Shown here: piece after piece, positions 49,169 to 57,245 of the stretch
Numbering within the stretch: position 1 is the stretch's first letter
Layout of the letters: the number at the start of each line of letters is the position of its first letter
Assembly: GCF_018474005.1 (NCBI RefSeq)
Contig: NZ_JAHCSH010000006.1
Coordinates: forward strand, 124,001 to 188,000
Direction: 5' to 3'
Source: Curvibacter sp. CHRR-16
GTDB lineage: Bacteria; Pseudomonadota; Gammaproteobacteria; Burkholderiales; Burkholderiaceae_C
DNA length: 64,000 nt
Notes under the pieces: model-generated
Database searches by the model: none
Seen by the model: the letters and a program-made list of their open reading frames with translations, nothing else
Told to the model about the DNA's origin: nothing
Program-made: the position numbers and the translations under genes

Positions 49169-49511
49169 TTTCATTTCCTTCAATAGGGCAGCCTGCCGCT
49201 ACGCGCGACGGGCAAGTCCCAGGTTTTCAACTTGCGCCAGCGGCTGGAACTGCTACTGGCGTGCGCTTGCACCATGCAAAGCCCGGAGATTATAGCCCGA
49301 ATCGCCCAACCGGAGTACTTACTCACATGCCCCAGCCCCAGCCAAGGGTCGAAGCAAATAAATATTCCGGGGTCAATTTCAAGGCCCGGCTGCGAAAAAT
49401 ATTCTTCCTTGCCTTCCGCTTGAAAAGCCGCGGGGCCGGGCCTAGTTAGACCTCATGGCGCAGCGCTCACCGCAGCGCCAAGGACTGAACCACTTAACCA
49501 GGAGTACGACC
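49169..49511. other. Gene-free gap between rpsO and the hsp20 gene
   Basis: This 343-base stretch separates two divergent genes, and no convincing coding frame was seen. It should hold the rpsO promoter on the minus strand. On the plus strand it contains a CTTGAAA at 49419-49425 (entered separately) and a long GC-rich inverted repeat, GGCCCGGC (49383-49390) with GCCGGGCC (49435-49442). A second imperfect hairpin (TGGCGCAGC with GCAGCGCCA, about 49456-49480) lies before the hsp20 start. Confidence 0.7.
49419..49447 (+). promoter_or_regulatory. Candidate heat-shock (sigma-32-type) promoter of the hsp20 gene
   Basis: CTTGAAA (49419-49425) is an exact match to the sigma-32 -35 consensus. It is followed after about 15 bases by a weaker -10-like CCTAGTT (49441-49447). 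The site lies about 65 bases before the hsp20 start, and small heat-shock genes are classic sigma-32 targets. The -10 match is poor, so this is a candidate only. Confidence 0.4.
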
Positions 49512-49871
49512 ATGCTGTTTGTCCCCGTCATCCGCCACTCTGCCTTCCACCCTTCGCTGCGCGCTTTCGACCGCTTCTTCAGCGACACCGCCCCTGCCAC
49601 TGAAACCCAAGCCAATGCAGACACCGCCGCCTTCGAACTCACCTTTGATGTGCCTGGCGTCTCCCGCGAACAGCTGTCCATCGGCATTGAAGGAAATGTC
49701 ATCCGCATTGAAACCTTGCCCGAAGCCAAGCGCCAGTACAAAGCTGCCTACGAGCTGGCGCAAGACATTGATGTGAGCAAGAGCGAAGCCAAGCTCGAAA
49801 ACGGTGTGCTGACGCTCAAGCTCGCCAAGGTCGCGCCGGAAAGTAAGGCGGTGAAGCTGACGATCAACTGA
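49512..49871 (+). CDS. Hsp20/alpha-crystallin family small heat-shock protein
   Basis: The 119-aa product has an N-terminal arm with RAFDRFF, and a short alpha-crystallin-like domain with FELTFDVPGVSREQLSIGIEGN and the conserved AKLENGVLTLKLAK near the C-terminus. Such proteins hold unfolding proteins in soluble form without ATP. It is shorter than the usual 140-150 aa and lacks a clear C-terminal IXI motif, so oligomer formation may differ. The ATG at 49512 follows a CAGGAG ribosome binding site. A terminator follows the gene. Confidence 0.87.
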   Translation: MLFVPVIRHSAFHPSLRAFDRFFSDTAPATETQANADTAAFELTFDVPGVSREQLSIGIEGNVIRIETLPEAKRQYKAAYELAQDIDVSKSEAKLENGVLTLKLAKVAPESKAVKLTIN

Positions 49872-49891
49872 TCTCGCCTCGACGACGAAAC

Positions 49892-49921
49892 AAAAAAAGC
49901 CGCGAACTTCGCGGCCTTTTT
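49892..49921 (+). terminator. Terminator after the hsp20 gene
   Basis: GCCGCG (49899-49904) pairs with CGCGGC (49910-49915) over a short loop. An A tract precedes the stem and a TTTTT tract follows it, so it can serve both strands. It lies about 20 bases after the hsp20 stop and about 40 bases from the end of the converging HEPN-like gene. Confidence 0.85.
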
Positions 49922-49960
49922 ATTCGATCCAGTAAAACCTGCCTCGTACGACGAGTCTAT

Positions 49961-50473
49961 TTACGGCAGTGCGAAGCGGAGACATTCATGCCGAATCTCT
50001 TCAAGCGCATTCAGCAACGCTGCCAAATCCACAGATTCGCCACGAAACGTCAGTGTCTGAGTCACAGGGTTATAGGCCCGATGATCATTTGGGGGATTGT
50101 TCCCCCAAATCGAACCGAATGAGTTAACGATCGAATCTCTGTAGACCGCAGAGCCATGCTTTATGAACCAGTCTTCAATTCGTTCGTCGTAATGTTCAAA
50201 ATGATTCCGGAACTTTCGATCAGCAAGCAAGTTGTCATCATCAACATTTAGCAACCTCCGTAGCCTCATTCCCCGCTCCGTAGACAGCTTCCGTGAAGGC
50301 CAGAGAATCTTGGAGACATTCGCAGCAGCAGCAAGGATTGATTGGATTGAGCTCCAAACTTCGAGTTCATCGAAATGATCGTTAGTAGCCCTCAGACGCT
50401 CAGAAGCCAGTTTCGCAATCTTTGCCTGCTGCACGATTTCGCCAATAAAGACCATCTCGGCAAGCGTCTCCAT
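49961..50473 (-). CDS. Unknown protein with a HEPN-type R-x4-H motif
   Basis: The 170-aa product is not assigned to a named family with certainty. It appears mainly helical and contains RNHFEH (R89-N90 to H94), which matches the R-x4-6-H signature, with a polar residue after Arg, that marks HEPN-superfamily ribonucleases and RNA-binding proteins. The surroundings (RKFRNHFEHYDERIEDWF) are also consistent. The C-terminal part has a beta-like segment (YNPVTQTLTFRGESVD) and a final helix. It starts 19 bases after tsaD on the same strand but is less GC-rich than tsaD and may have been acquired. No antitoxin-like partner gene is adjacent. Confidence 0.6.
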   Translation of the reverse strand: METLAEMVFIGEIVQQAKIAKLASERLRATNDHFDELEVWSSIQSILAAAANVSKILWPSRKLSTERGMRLRRLLNVDDDNLLADRKFRNHFEHYDERIEDWFIKHGSAVYRDSIVNSFGSIWGNNPPNDHRAYNPVTQTLTFRGESVDLAALLNALEEIRHECLRFALP

Positions 50474-50492
50474 ATGACTCGTGCCTACTTAC

Positions 50493-51533
50493 TTAGGCCG
50501 ACTGACTGAGCATATCCAGCGGCCAGCGCGGCTTCACGTCAAACGCATAGGTGCGTGTGGCCTCCTGTTGCCCCGCCTGCAAACGCATCGCCGCGGCCAT
50601 GGCGATCATGGCGCCGTTGTCGGTGCACAGGTGCAGCTCGGGGTAATGCACACGCACTTTGCGTTTGGCGCATTGCGCGTTGAGCTGTTCACGCAAGTGG
50701 CGATTGGCGCCCACACCACCGGCCACCACCAGGCGTTTCATACCGGTCTGGTCCAGCGCCGCGAGCGACTTTTTCACCAGCACCTCGACGATGGCCGCCT
50801 GCGTGGAGGCCGCCAGATCGGCCTTGCGCGCTTCAAGATCAGCGCCTAGGCGTTGCGACTGGGTGAGCACCGCCGTCTTGAGACCGGCGAATGAAAAATC
50901 GAGGTTACCGCTGTGCAGCAGGGGGCGCGGCAGCTTGAAGGCATCCGTCTGCCCCTGTTCAGCCAGCTTCGAAAGCGCTGGCCCACCGGGGTAACCCAAG
51001 CCCATGAGCTTGGCCGATTTATCGAAGGCCTCGCCTGCCGCATCGTCAATCGTCTCGCCCAAAATCTCGTAGCGGCCCACACCATCCACACGCATCAGTT
51101 GCGTGTGGCCGCCCGACACCAGCAGGGCTACAAAGGGGAATTCGGGCGGATCCGCACTCAGGAACGGCGAGAGCAAATGGCCTTCGAGGTGGTGCACGCC
51201 GAGCACGGGTTTGCCCAGCGCTGCGCCCAAAGCACAGGCTACACCAGCCCCTACCAGCAAGGCACCCGCCAAACCAGGGCCTTTGGTGTAGGCCACCACA
51301 TCCACATCGACCATGGCTTTGCCGCTGTCGTGCAGCACCTGGCGCGCCAAAGGCACTACCCGGCGGATGTGGTCACGACTGGCCAGTTCGGGCACGACAC
51401 CGCCGTAGGCTTGGTGCATGGCAATTTGGCTGTGCAAGCCATGCGACAGCAGCAAGGGTACGCCCTGCTGCTGCGTTTGCACCAAGGCCACGCCGGTTTC
51501 GTCACACGACGATTCAATCCCCAGAACCAGCAT
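50493..51533 (-). CDS. tsaD: tRNA N6-adenosine threonylcarbamoyltransferase TsaD
   Basis: TsaD transfers the threonylcarbamoyl group to A37 of ANN-decoding tRNAs, working with TsaB and TsaE. The 346-aa product starts [17 protein letters not shown] and has [16 protein letters not shown] with the metal-binding His pair, the [11 protein letters not shown] motif, [18 protein letters not shown] and [13 protein letters not shown]. The ATG at 51533 begins directly with the family N-terminus. A GTG at 51545, overlapping the bfr stop, is an alternative. It ends an apparent DUF2325-bfr-tsaD transcript. Confidence 0.96.
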   Translation of the reverse strand: MLVLGIESSCDETGVALVQTQQQGVPLLLSHGLHSQIAMHQAYGGVVPELASRDHIRRVVPLARQVLHDSGKAMVDVDVVAYTKGPGLAGALLVGAGVACALGAALGKPVLGVHHLEGHLLSPFLSADPPEFPFVALLVSGGHTQLMRVDGVGRYEILGETIDDAAGEAFDKSAKLMGLGYPGGPALSKLAEQGQTDAFKLPRPLLHSGNLDFSFAGLKTAVLTQSQRLGADLEARKADLAASTQAAIVEVLVKKSLAALDQTGMKRLVVAGGVGANRHLREQLNAQCAKRKVRVHYPELHLCTDNGAMIAMAAAMRLQAGQQEATRTYAFDVKPRWPLDMLSQSA

Positions 51534-51541
51534 GCGTGCTG

Positions 51542-51997
51542 TCACTCGCGGAATGCGTGAACGTCGCCGGGGCGGCGCAGCATCTTGTTCACTTCATCCA
51601 AGTGCAACTCTTCTTGCACGATGGCTTCGCGGGCGTACTCTTCCAGCAAAACGGACTTGCCTTCTGCAATAGCCAGCAACTTGTAATAGGCGGCCAACGC
51701 GGTTTTTTCGTGCTCCAAGCTTTCGCGCAGGATGTCGCCAATGTCGTGCTGCTCGGTTTCCAGCAAAGCACCGATCTTGAGCGATGGGTGGCCCCCCATT
51801 TGCGTGACCAACTCACCGGCTTTGTGGGCGTGGTCCAAACTCTCGGTGGCATTGCCCTTGAGCCATGACACGATTGGAATGCGGTTGTAGCCGTAGACCA
51901 TCAAAGAGTAGTGGGTGTACTTGACCACGCCAGCGAGCTCCAACTCCATGATGTGGTTAAGGGCTTCGATGGCGCTTTTGCTGTCGATTTCGTTCAT
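51542..51997 (-). CDS. Bacterioferritin-like ferritin-fold protein
   Basis: The 151-aa product is a four-helix ferritin-like protein. Glu/His ligands of a di-iron site are visible in helix A ([17 protein letters not shown]), helix B ([13 protein letters not shown]), helix C ([17 protein letters not shown]) and helix D ([15 protein letters not shown]). It is annotated as bacterioferritin in relatives, and it probably oxidises and stores iron. A haem-binding Met at the usual site was not established. The ATG at 51997 overlaps the DUF2325 stop by four bases, so the two are translationally coupled behind a Fur-box-like site. Confidence 0.85.
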   Translation of the reverse strand: MNEIDSKSAIEALNHIMELELAGVVKYTHYSLMVYGYNRIPIVSWLKGNATESLDHAHKAGELVTQMGGHPSLKIGALLETEQHDIGDILRESLEHEKTALAAYYKLLAIAEGKSVLLEEYAREAIVQEELHLDEVNKMLRRPGDVHAFRE

Positions 51998-53190
51998 GTC
52001 TGTATTCCTTCCAAACTTCGTAGCAGGGACGAAGTACTCGGATTTTCCACAAAAACGCACTGCTTGCCGTGGCGTTTGCAATAGTCTTTTACGCGCCAGT
52101 AGGCGTTGTGGCTGATGCAACCGGTTTGGCAAATCACCAAATCGGCCGATGCCAAGCTGCTTTCCAAGCCACTGCTACTGTCCTCCAGCCCCCCGTCGTG
52201 GTGCACAAACTGCCCCCCCATGCGCTCGACCGCATCGCGGTAACTGGCCACATTGCCACTGCGCCCACCGACGCACAGCACGGTTTTGTCCATCCAATGG
52301 ATGGGATGCTCCACCACCGGCTTGGCAGGGGCTACTGGCTCTTGCTGGGCCGCACGCCCCAAGGCCTCTGCACGTTGTTGCCATTGGTCACGCTCGATGG
52401 AGAGGGCATCCAATCGACGGCGCAAATCGGCCAACTGCCCTTGCAAGGTGTTGTTGCGCTCTTGGGCTTGGTCCAGCTTGCGCTGCAGTTTGTCGCTTTG
52501 CTGGCTATCTGGGCCTTGGGCACGCAAGCTGGCCAACTCCCCTTCCAAATAGTGGATGCGGGTGTGTTGGTACACGCCTTCGGCGCGCTGCTTGAGCAAA
52601 TCGGCCTGCAAACGATCCACTTCTTGGCTTTTTTCTTGGATGGTTTTGCTGCTGCGCTCTTGGGCCCGCGCCAGCTCGCGCATCAACACCCCATTTTCTT
52701 GTGCCAAAGCCTCCACACGGTGGATATCCACCCGCCGCGCAGCCCCTGCTTGGTGCTGAATCATGTGCATATCGCGCAGCAGCACTTCTTGGAATACCTC
52801 ATCGCAACGTGGATGGGTCAAGGCCGCCCAAAACGCACCGGCCACATCACCCGCCTCAATGGCCTGCGTCCAGCGTTGCGACAACTCCAAGGTGGTTTTG
52901 ATGCCTTTGTACGACTGGATGGTGATGGCATAGCGCCTGTCGAGCTCATCTTGCAGTGCGTCGGACAAGCGGTTGCGCTTCATACATTCAGCCACCGCCC
53001 CCACATGCACTTCATAGTCATCGGCCATGACACGGCCTGCCAACACCTTGTTAACGATCTTGCGCAACACATCCAGTGGCAAGCACACCCCCACCACCGG
53101 GCAATGGCAGGAATGGGGTAAATCCCACAAGCGGCGGCGGCGCGAGCCAGTGTGGGGTTTGTGTTCCGGGTTTTCGCATGCATCGCACAT
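51994..53190 (-). CDS. DUF2325 domain protein with Cys/His-rich N-terminus and long coiled coil
   Basis: The 398-aa product has three parts. Residues 1-45 are Cys/His-rich (MCDACENPEHKPH and SCHCPVVGVC), suggesting metal binding. Residues about 180-300 form a long coiled coil. The C-terminal 95 residues form the DUF2325 domain (VLCVGGRSGNVASYRDAVE, QTGCISHNAYWRVKDYC). The function is unknown. Coupling to a bacterioferritin and the Fur-box-like palindrome upstream suggest a role in iron or redox sensing, which is inference. The ATG at 53190 has a GAGGAG ribosome binding site, and the longer frame to 53268 runs through the putative operator. Confidence 0.85.
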   Translation of the reverse strand: MCDACENPEHKPHTGSRRRRLWDLPHSCHCPVVGVCLPLDVLRKIVNKVLAGRVMADDYEVHVGAVAECMKRNRLSDALQDELDRRYAITIQSYKGIKTTLELSQRWTQAIEAGDVAGAFWAALTHPRCDEVFQEVLLRDMHMIQHQAGAARRVDIHRVEALAQENGVLMRELARAQERSSKTIQEKSQEVDRLQADLLKQRAEGVYQHTRIHYLEGELASLRAQGPDSQQSDKLQRKLDQAQERNNTLQGQLADLRRRLDALSIERDQWQQRAEALGRAAQQEPVAPAKPVVEHPIHWMDKTVLCVGGRSGNVASYRDAVERMGGQFVHHDGGLEDSSSGLESSLASADLVICQTGCISHNAYWRVKDYCKRHGKQCVFVENPSTSSLLRSLEGIQT

Positions 53191-53222
53191 AGATATCTCC
53201 TCTGAATGCGAGCATTCTATAT

Positions 53223-53241
53223 GCGAATAATTCTTATTTGC
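53223..53241 (-). promoter_or_regulatory. Fur-box-like palindrome upstream of the DUF2325-bacterioferritin genes
   Basis: The 19-base site reads, on the minus strand, GCAAATAAGAATTATTCGC. Its half-sites (8 bases each, 3-base centre) match at seven of eight positions, and it agrees with the 19-base Fur consensus at 12 positions. It lies 33 bases before the DUF2325 start, within the expected promoter region, next to iron-storage genes. Binding was not tested. Confidence 0.6.
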
Positions 53242-53360
53242 AAACTTGCAACCAAACTTGGCTGCCATTCACGCCTGTAACAAGGCAAAGCCCCGACAAT
53301 CGCCCCATTCAAAATCACAGAGTGGCGCATAGGCGCCCCAAGCACTGACAAGGATTGCGC

Positions 53361-54329
53361 ATGGCGATTGCACACTACATCAAAGAGATTGGACGCGGCA
53401 AAGAAGGCGCTCGCCCCCTAAGCCGAGAGCAGGCCGCTGACCTGATGGGGCAAATTCTGGACGGCCACGTCAGCGACCTGGAACTGGGCGCTTTTTGCGT
53501 CGCCATGCGCATCAAAGGGGAAGAGCCTGCCGAGATGGCGGGCTTTTTGGACGCAGCCCATCAGCGCATGGCCCGGCTAGATGCCGCCGGAGCCCCCACC
53601 ATCGTCATCCCCAGCTACAACGGTGCCCGCAAACAACCGCTGCTAGTGCCACTGATGGGTTTGCTGCTGGTGCAAGCCCTGCAGCAGCACGAACACACCC
53701 GCCACTGCCGGGTATTGATCCACGGCTGCGCCACCGAAGACAGCCGGGTTTTCATAGAAAAAGTGCTCGCAGAGCTTGCCACACAAGCTCAATCAGCTAT
53801 AAAAACCATAGCAAAAGACCCACACCAAAGTGATACCTCGCTGGCAGTCGGCATGCTGCACTTTGCCCCCACCGAATCCCTGAGTCCCGCTTTGGTGCGG
53901 TTGCTGCAGGTACGTCGTAGCGTGGGGCTGCGCAACCCAGCGCACAGCTTGGTCAAACTCATGAATCCCACCACCGGCCCCATGGTGCTGGTGAGCAGCT
54001 ACACCCACCCCGAATACGCCACCAGCATGGCCGATACGCTGCAACTCATGGGCAATACTGCGCTGCTGCTGCGCGGCACCGAAGGCGAGGCCGTGGCCGA
54101 CGCCCGCCGCCTCCCGCCCATGCATGCGCTGCTGCACGGTACCTCCCTGCAACGGTACGAGGCGCAAAGCGGCTCGCTGGACGCACTGCCCACGCTGCCC
54201 AGCTTGGACGCTGCTGCCACAGCCCAATACACCCTGCAGGTAATGGCAGGCGCACTGCCAGCACCGGCCCCCATTGCGACACAGGTTGAGCGCATCGTGC
54301 GCTTGGCCCACGACATGGTGGCTGCATGA
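53361..54329 (+). CDS. ybiB: DNA-binding protein YbiB (TrpD2-like)
   Basis: The 322-aa product has the anthranilate phosphoribosyltransferase fold without the full TrpD active site, as in the YbiB/TrpD2 group. Visible features are GKEGARPLSREQAADLMGQI, LELGAFCVAMRIKGE, PTIVIPSYNGARKQPLLVPL and RNPAHSLVKLMNP. E. coli YbiB binds nucleic acids and is under SOS control, and the role here is inferred. The ATG at 53361 with an AAGGA site is preferred to the TTG at 53355. Codons around 53771-53812 coincide with a dispersed repeat. It overlaps the next gene by four bases. Confidence 0.87.
   Translation: MAIAHYIKEIGRGKEGARPLSREQAADLMGQILDGHVSDLELGAFCVAMRIKGEEPAEMAGFLDAAHQRMARLDAAGAPTIVIPSYNGARKQPLLVPLMGLLLVQALQQHEHTRHCRVLIHGCATEDSRVFIEKVLAELATQAQSAIKTIAKDPHQSDTSLAVGMLHFAPTESLSPALVRLLQVRRSVGLRNPAHSLVKLMNPTTGPMVLVSSYTHPEYATSMADTLQLMGNTALLLRGTEGEAVADARRLPPMHALLHGTSLQRYEAQSGSLDALPTLPSLDAAATAQYTLQVMAGALPAPAPIATQVERIVRLAHDMVAA
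53771..53812 (-). repeat. Small interspersed repeat, copy 2, inside ybiB
   Basis: On the minus strand it reads GCTAT, seven bases, ATAGC, 19 bases, AGCTCT. The head and tail spacing are identical to copy 1 in gcvT. The tail also contains a GAGCTTG / CAAGCTC inverted repeat, so the element can form two short hairpins. It is translated in frame on the opposite strand as part of YbiB (segment TQAQSAIKTIAK). Confidence 0.6.
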
Positions 54330-55609
54330 GCCACAAGCAAGAGTGGGACGCCATCATCGTCGGCGCTGGCGCAGCGGGCTTGTTTTGCGCAGGCGTGGCA
54401 GGCCAGCGCGGCTTGCGCGTGCTGCTCATCGACCACGCCCCCAAAGTAGCGGAAAAAATCCGCATCTCTGGCGGTGGGCGCTGCAACTTCACCAATCTGC
54501 AGGTGAGTGAGCGCAACTACCTGGGAGCCAACCCGCGCTTTGCCAAATCGGCCTTGACGCGCTTCACGCCCGCCGACTTTGTGGCGCTGGTGCAGCGCTA
54601 CGGCATTGCGTTTCACGAAAAGCACAAAGGCCAGCTGTTTTGCGACCGCTCGGCCGACGACATCATCCAAATGCTGCTGACCGAATGCGACAAAGGCCGC
54701 GTCGAACGCTGGCAGCCCTGCAGCGTGCGCAGCGTACGCGCCCTGCCTGTACCCCATGAAAATGGCCAGACAGCGCATGGATCAAGCTGCATGCGCTATG
54801 AAATTGATAGCGATCGCGGTGTGCAACGCTGCCATTCTCTGGTCGTGGCCACAGGTGGCTTGCCCATTGCACAGATTGGTGCCAGCGACTGGGGTCTGCA
54901 GTTGGCCAAGCAGTTCGGCATCGCAGTGCAAGCCACACGCCCAGCGCTGGTGCCCCTCACGTTTGATGCGCAGGCATGGGCACCCTTTGCCGCGCTGGCC
55001 GGTTTGTCACTGCCCGTGCGCATCAGCACCGGCAGCAAAAAGCAGGCGATGCAGTTTGACGAAGATTTGCTCTTTACCCACCGCGGCCTGTCGGGCCCGG
55101 CGGTGCTGCAAATTTCCAGCTATTGGCAAGCGGGCACCCCCATACGCCTGAACCTGCTGGCTGGGCAAGACAGCAGCGAGGCTGCCCAGCTAGAGGACGC
55201 TCTGCTGCAAGCCAAGCGCCAAGGCTCGCGCAAGCTCATTGCCAACACCTTGGCCCAGTGGCTGCCCCAGCGCTTGGCCGACACCTGGGTTGCGCAAGGC
55301 CAAGCACTGGGGCACCAATGGGAACGCCCCGTGGTGGAAGCCAGCGACAACGCCCTGCGTGCGTTGGCCGAGCGCCTATTGCGTTGGGACATTAGCCCCA
55401 GCGGCACCGAGGGCTACCGCAAAGCCGAAGTGATGGCGGGTGGCGTGGACACCAGCGCCCTGTCCAGCCAGAGCATGGAATGCCAGCAACAGCCCGGCCT
55501 GCACTTCATTGGCGAGGTGGTCGATATCACCGGCTGGCTGGGAGGCTACAACTTCCAGTGGGCCTGGTCCAGTGCATGGGCTTGCGCGCAGGCCCTGGAG
55601 GCACAGTAG
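54326..55609 (+). CDS. BaiN/RdsA-type (HI0933 family) FAD-dependent oxidoreductase
   Basis: The 427-aa flavoprotein has the N-terminal dinucleotide motif AIIVGAGAAGLFCAGVAG, the family-specific SGGGRCNFTNL, YHEKHKGQLFCDRSADDII-like segment (FHEKHKGQLFCD), VVATGGLPIAQIGASDWGL and a C-terminal VDITGWLGGYNFQWAWSSAWA. The family includes BaiN-like reductases, and the substrate here is unknown. Its ATG overlaps the ybiB stop (ATGA), so the two are coupled. Residues about 145-163 look like an insertion relative to the family and coincide with a dispersed repeat (54764-54811). Confidence 0.9.
   Translation: MSHKQEWDAIIVGAGAAGLFCAGVAGQRGLRVLLIDHAPKVAEKIRISGGGRCNFTNLQVSERNYLGANPRFAKSALTRFTPADFVALVQRYGIAFHEKHKGQLFCDRSADDIIQMLLTECDKGRVERWQPCSVRSVRALPVPHENGQTAHGSSCMRYEIDSDRGVQRCHSLVVATGGLPIAQIGASDWGLQLAKQFGIAVQATRPALVPLTFDAQAWAPFAALAGLSLPVRISTGSKKQAMQFDEDLLFTHRGLSGPAVLQISSYWQAGTPIRLNLLAGQDSSEAAQLEDALLQAKRQGSRKLIANTLAQWLPQRLADTWVAQGQALGHQWERPVVEASDNALRALAERLLRWDISPSGTEGYRKAEVMAGGVDTSALSSQSMECQQQPGLHFIGEVVDITGWLGGYNFQWAWSSAWACAQALEAQ
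54764..54811 (-). repeat. Small interspersed repeat, copy 3, inside the BaiN-type gene
   Basis: On the minus strand it reads GCTAT, seven bases, ATAGC, 19 bases, CGCTGT, two bases, GGCC. It matches copies 1 and 2 in head geometry and tail position. On the coding strand it is translated in frame as a polar, low-conservation stretch (about GQTAHGSSCMRYEIDS). Confidence 0.6.
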
Positions 55610-55691
55610 CGTCAGTTTGGCGTCAGTTAACGGCTTTTACCCCCGCTAAAGCGGGTTAACCCTAGCGCATGGAGCTGGGGGCTACGGCATC

Positions 55692-57245
55692 ATGGTTTAT
55701 CGTTGGTTTACTCTCCATAGCAAAAAACTAGTCGTGTCCGCACTCTCAGCCCTACTCTCCCGCGTGCGCACCACGCGCGGCACCATCCAAGCCCTGAACA
55801 AAGGCCGTGCCGAACTCGATGCACCCATCAACCGCATCACCCCGCTAGGGCGCGCCGTCGCCACCTTGTTGCAGCGCACGCGCACGCTGGTATTGCACGC
55901 CCGGGGGGGCAGCATTCGCACCGCCATTGCTGCAGCCCATCTCAAGCGCCAAGTGGACATGAGCGCGCAAAAAGCCAGCCACCAGCGCGACCAAGCCAAG
56001 CAGTTGCGGCAAGAGGCGCAGCGCGTGATTGTGTTGTCAGAACAAGTGGAGAACGGGGCCAGCGCCATTTCGGACAAGTCGGCGCACAACTTGGAAGCGG
56101 CCATGACCTCCATGCACGAGCTGCAGGCCATGCAAGAACGCCTGCTGCACATGGAGGCGAGCATCGCCAGCTTCAGCAGCACCGTTCAACAGCTAGCCCA
56201 AGGCGCCAAAGCCATTGGCGAAATTGGCACCATCATCCAAAGCATTGCCATGCAAACCAATTTGCTGGCCCTCAACGCCGCCATCGAAGCGGCACGCGCA
56301 GGCGATGCGGGCCGTGGCTTTGCGGTAGTGGCCGATGAGGTTCGCAAACTGGCTGCCCGTGTGAACGACCAAACCACCGAAATCAGCGAGCACAGCCGCA
56401 CCATGACGCAATTGGTGGCCACCACCAGCACAGGCACGCTAGCCATCAACGACGACATCACCGCCAGCGTGCGCGATGCGAGCTCAGCCACCCAGCGCTT
56501 TGGCGCTTTTGTGCACGACATGCAGGCCATGAATGGCACCATAGACACCATCGTGCAAGCCATGCAAGAGCTGACCCAGATCAACCGCAGCATGAACCAG
56601 CGCATCGAGACCGTATCCAGCGCTGCACAAGAGGTCGCACAGGCCATGACCGAATCGGCCCAGCGCGTGGACGAATTGCGCCACGACACCGAGGACATGC
56701 AAGGTGTGCTGGCCGAATTTCGCACTGGCGGCACAGTTTTTGATGCCCTGCTCACCACCACCCAATCCTTGTGCCGCGACACCACCCGACTGCTCGACAA
56801 AGCCCGCACCCAGGGGGTCGATGTGTTCGACCAGCACTACCAGCAAATCCCCCAATCCAATCCACCGCGCTACACCACAGCCTATGACCGCCATGTAGAC
56901 CAAGCCTTGCAGGCCCTGTTTGACCAAACACTGGGGCAACTGGATGGCTGCGTCTACGCATTGGCGGTAGACAACCAAGGCTATGCCCCTGCGCATAACA
57001 GCAAATTCTCCAAAGCGCCTAGTGGGGACCCCGCGGTGGATTTGGTGCAGTGCCGCCACAAACGCATCTTTGACGACCCGGTGGGCAAAAAACTGGCAAC
57101 CAATACCCAGCCTTTTCTATTCCAAACCTATATGCGTGACACCGGAGAGGTCATCAACGACCTCTCCATACCCGTCTACTTGGCGGGACGCCACTGGGGC
57201 GCGGTGCGGGTGGGCTTTGACTCACGCCGCCTGAACGACAATTAG
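55692..57245 (+). CDS. Soluble chemoreceptor with C-terminal sensor module
   Basis: The 517-aa product has no convincing transmembrane segment. The N-terminal 90 residues are basic and helical. A chemoreceptor signalling domain follows, with the hairpin tip [20 protein letters not shown] near residues 184-203 and [19 protein letters not shown] after it. From about residue 355 there is a separate module ([36 protein letters not shown]) that resembles a sensor domain and ends the protein. It is likely a cytoplasmic receptor that senses an internal cue and signals to a CheA, perhaps the one at 22865. No che gene is adjacent. It is convergent with gudD and overlaps its end by four bases. Confidence 0.88.
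   Translation: MVYRWFTLHSKKLVVSALSALLSRVRTTRGTIQALNKGRAELDAPINRITPLGRAVATLLQRTRTLVLHARGGSIRTAIAAAHLKRQVDMSAQKASHQRDQAKQLRQEAQRVIVLSEQVENGASAISDKSAHNLEAAMTSMHELQAMQERLLHMEASIASFSSTVQQLAQGAKAIGEIGTIIQSIAMQTNLLALNAAIEAARAGDAGRGFAVVADEVRKLAARVNDQTTEISEHSRTMTQLVATTSTGTLAINDDITASVRDASSATQRFGAFVHDMQAMNGTIDTIVQAMQELTQINRSMNQRIETVSSAAQEVAQAMTESAQRVDELRHDTEDMQGVLAEFRTGGTVFDALLTTTQSLCRDTTRLLDKARTQGVDVFDQHYQQIPQSNPPRYTTAYDRHVDQALQALFDQTLGQLDGCVYALAVDNQGYAPAHNSKFSKAPSGDPAVDLVQCRHKRIFDDPVGKKLATNTQPFLFQTYMRDTGEVINDLSIPVYLAGRHWGAVRVGFDSRRLNDN

Noticed and set aside
52069..53121. 350-aa open frame antisense to the DUF2325 gene
   Set aside because: It is the mirror of a coiled-coil region, and the sense gene has a good ribosome binding site and a recognised domain.
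55610..55691. Hairpin CCCGC/GCGGG and a GCGTCAGTT direct repeat before the soluble chemoreceptor
   Set aside because: The hairpin has no T tract and the direct repeat is short and occurs once, so neither supports a terminator or an attachment site.
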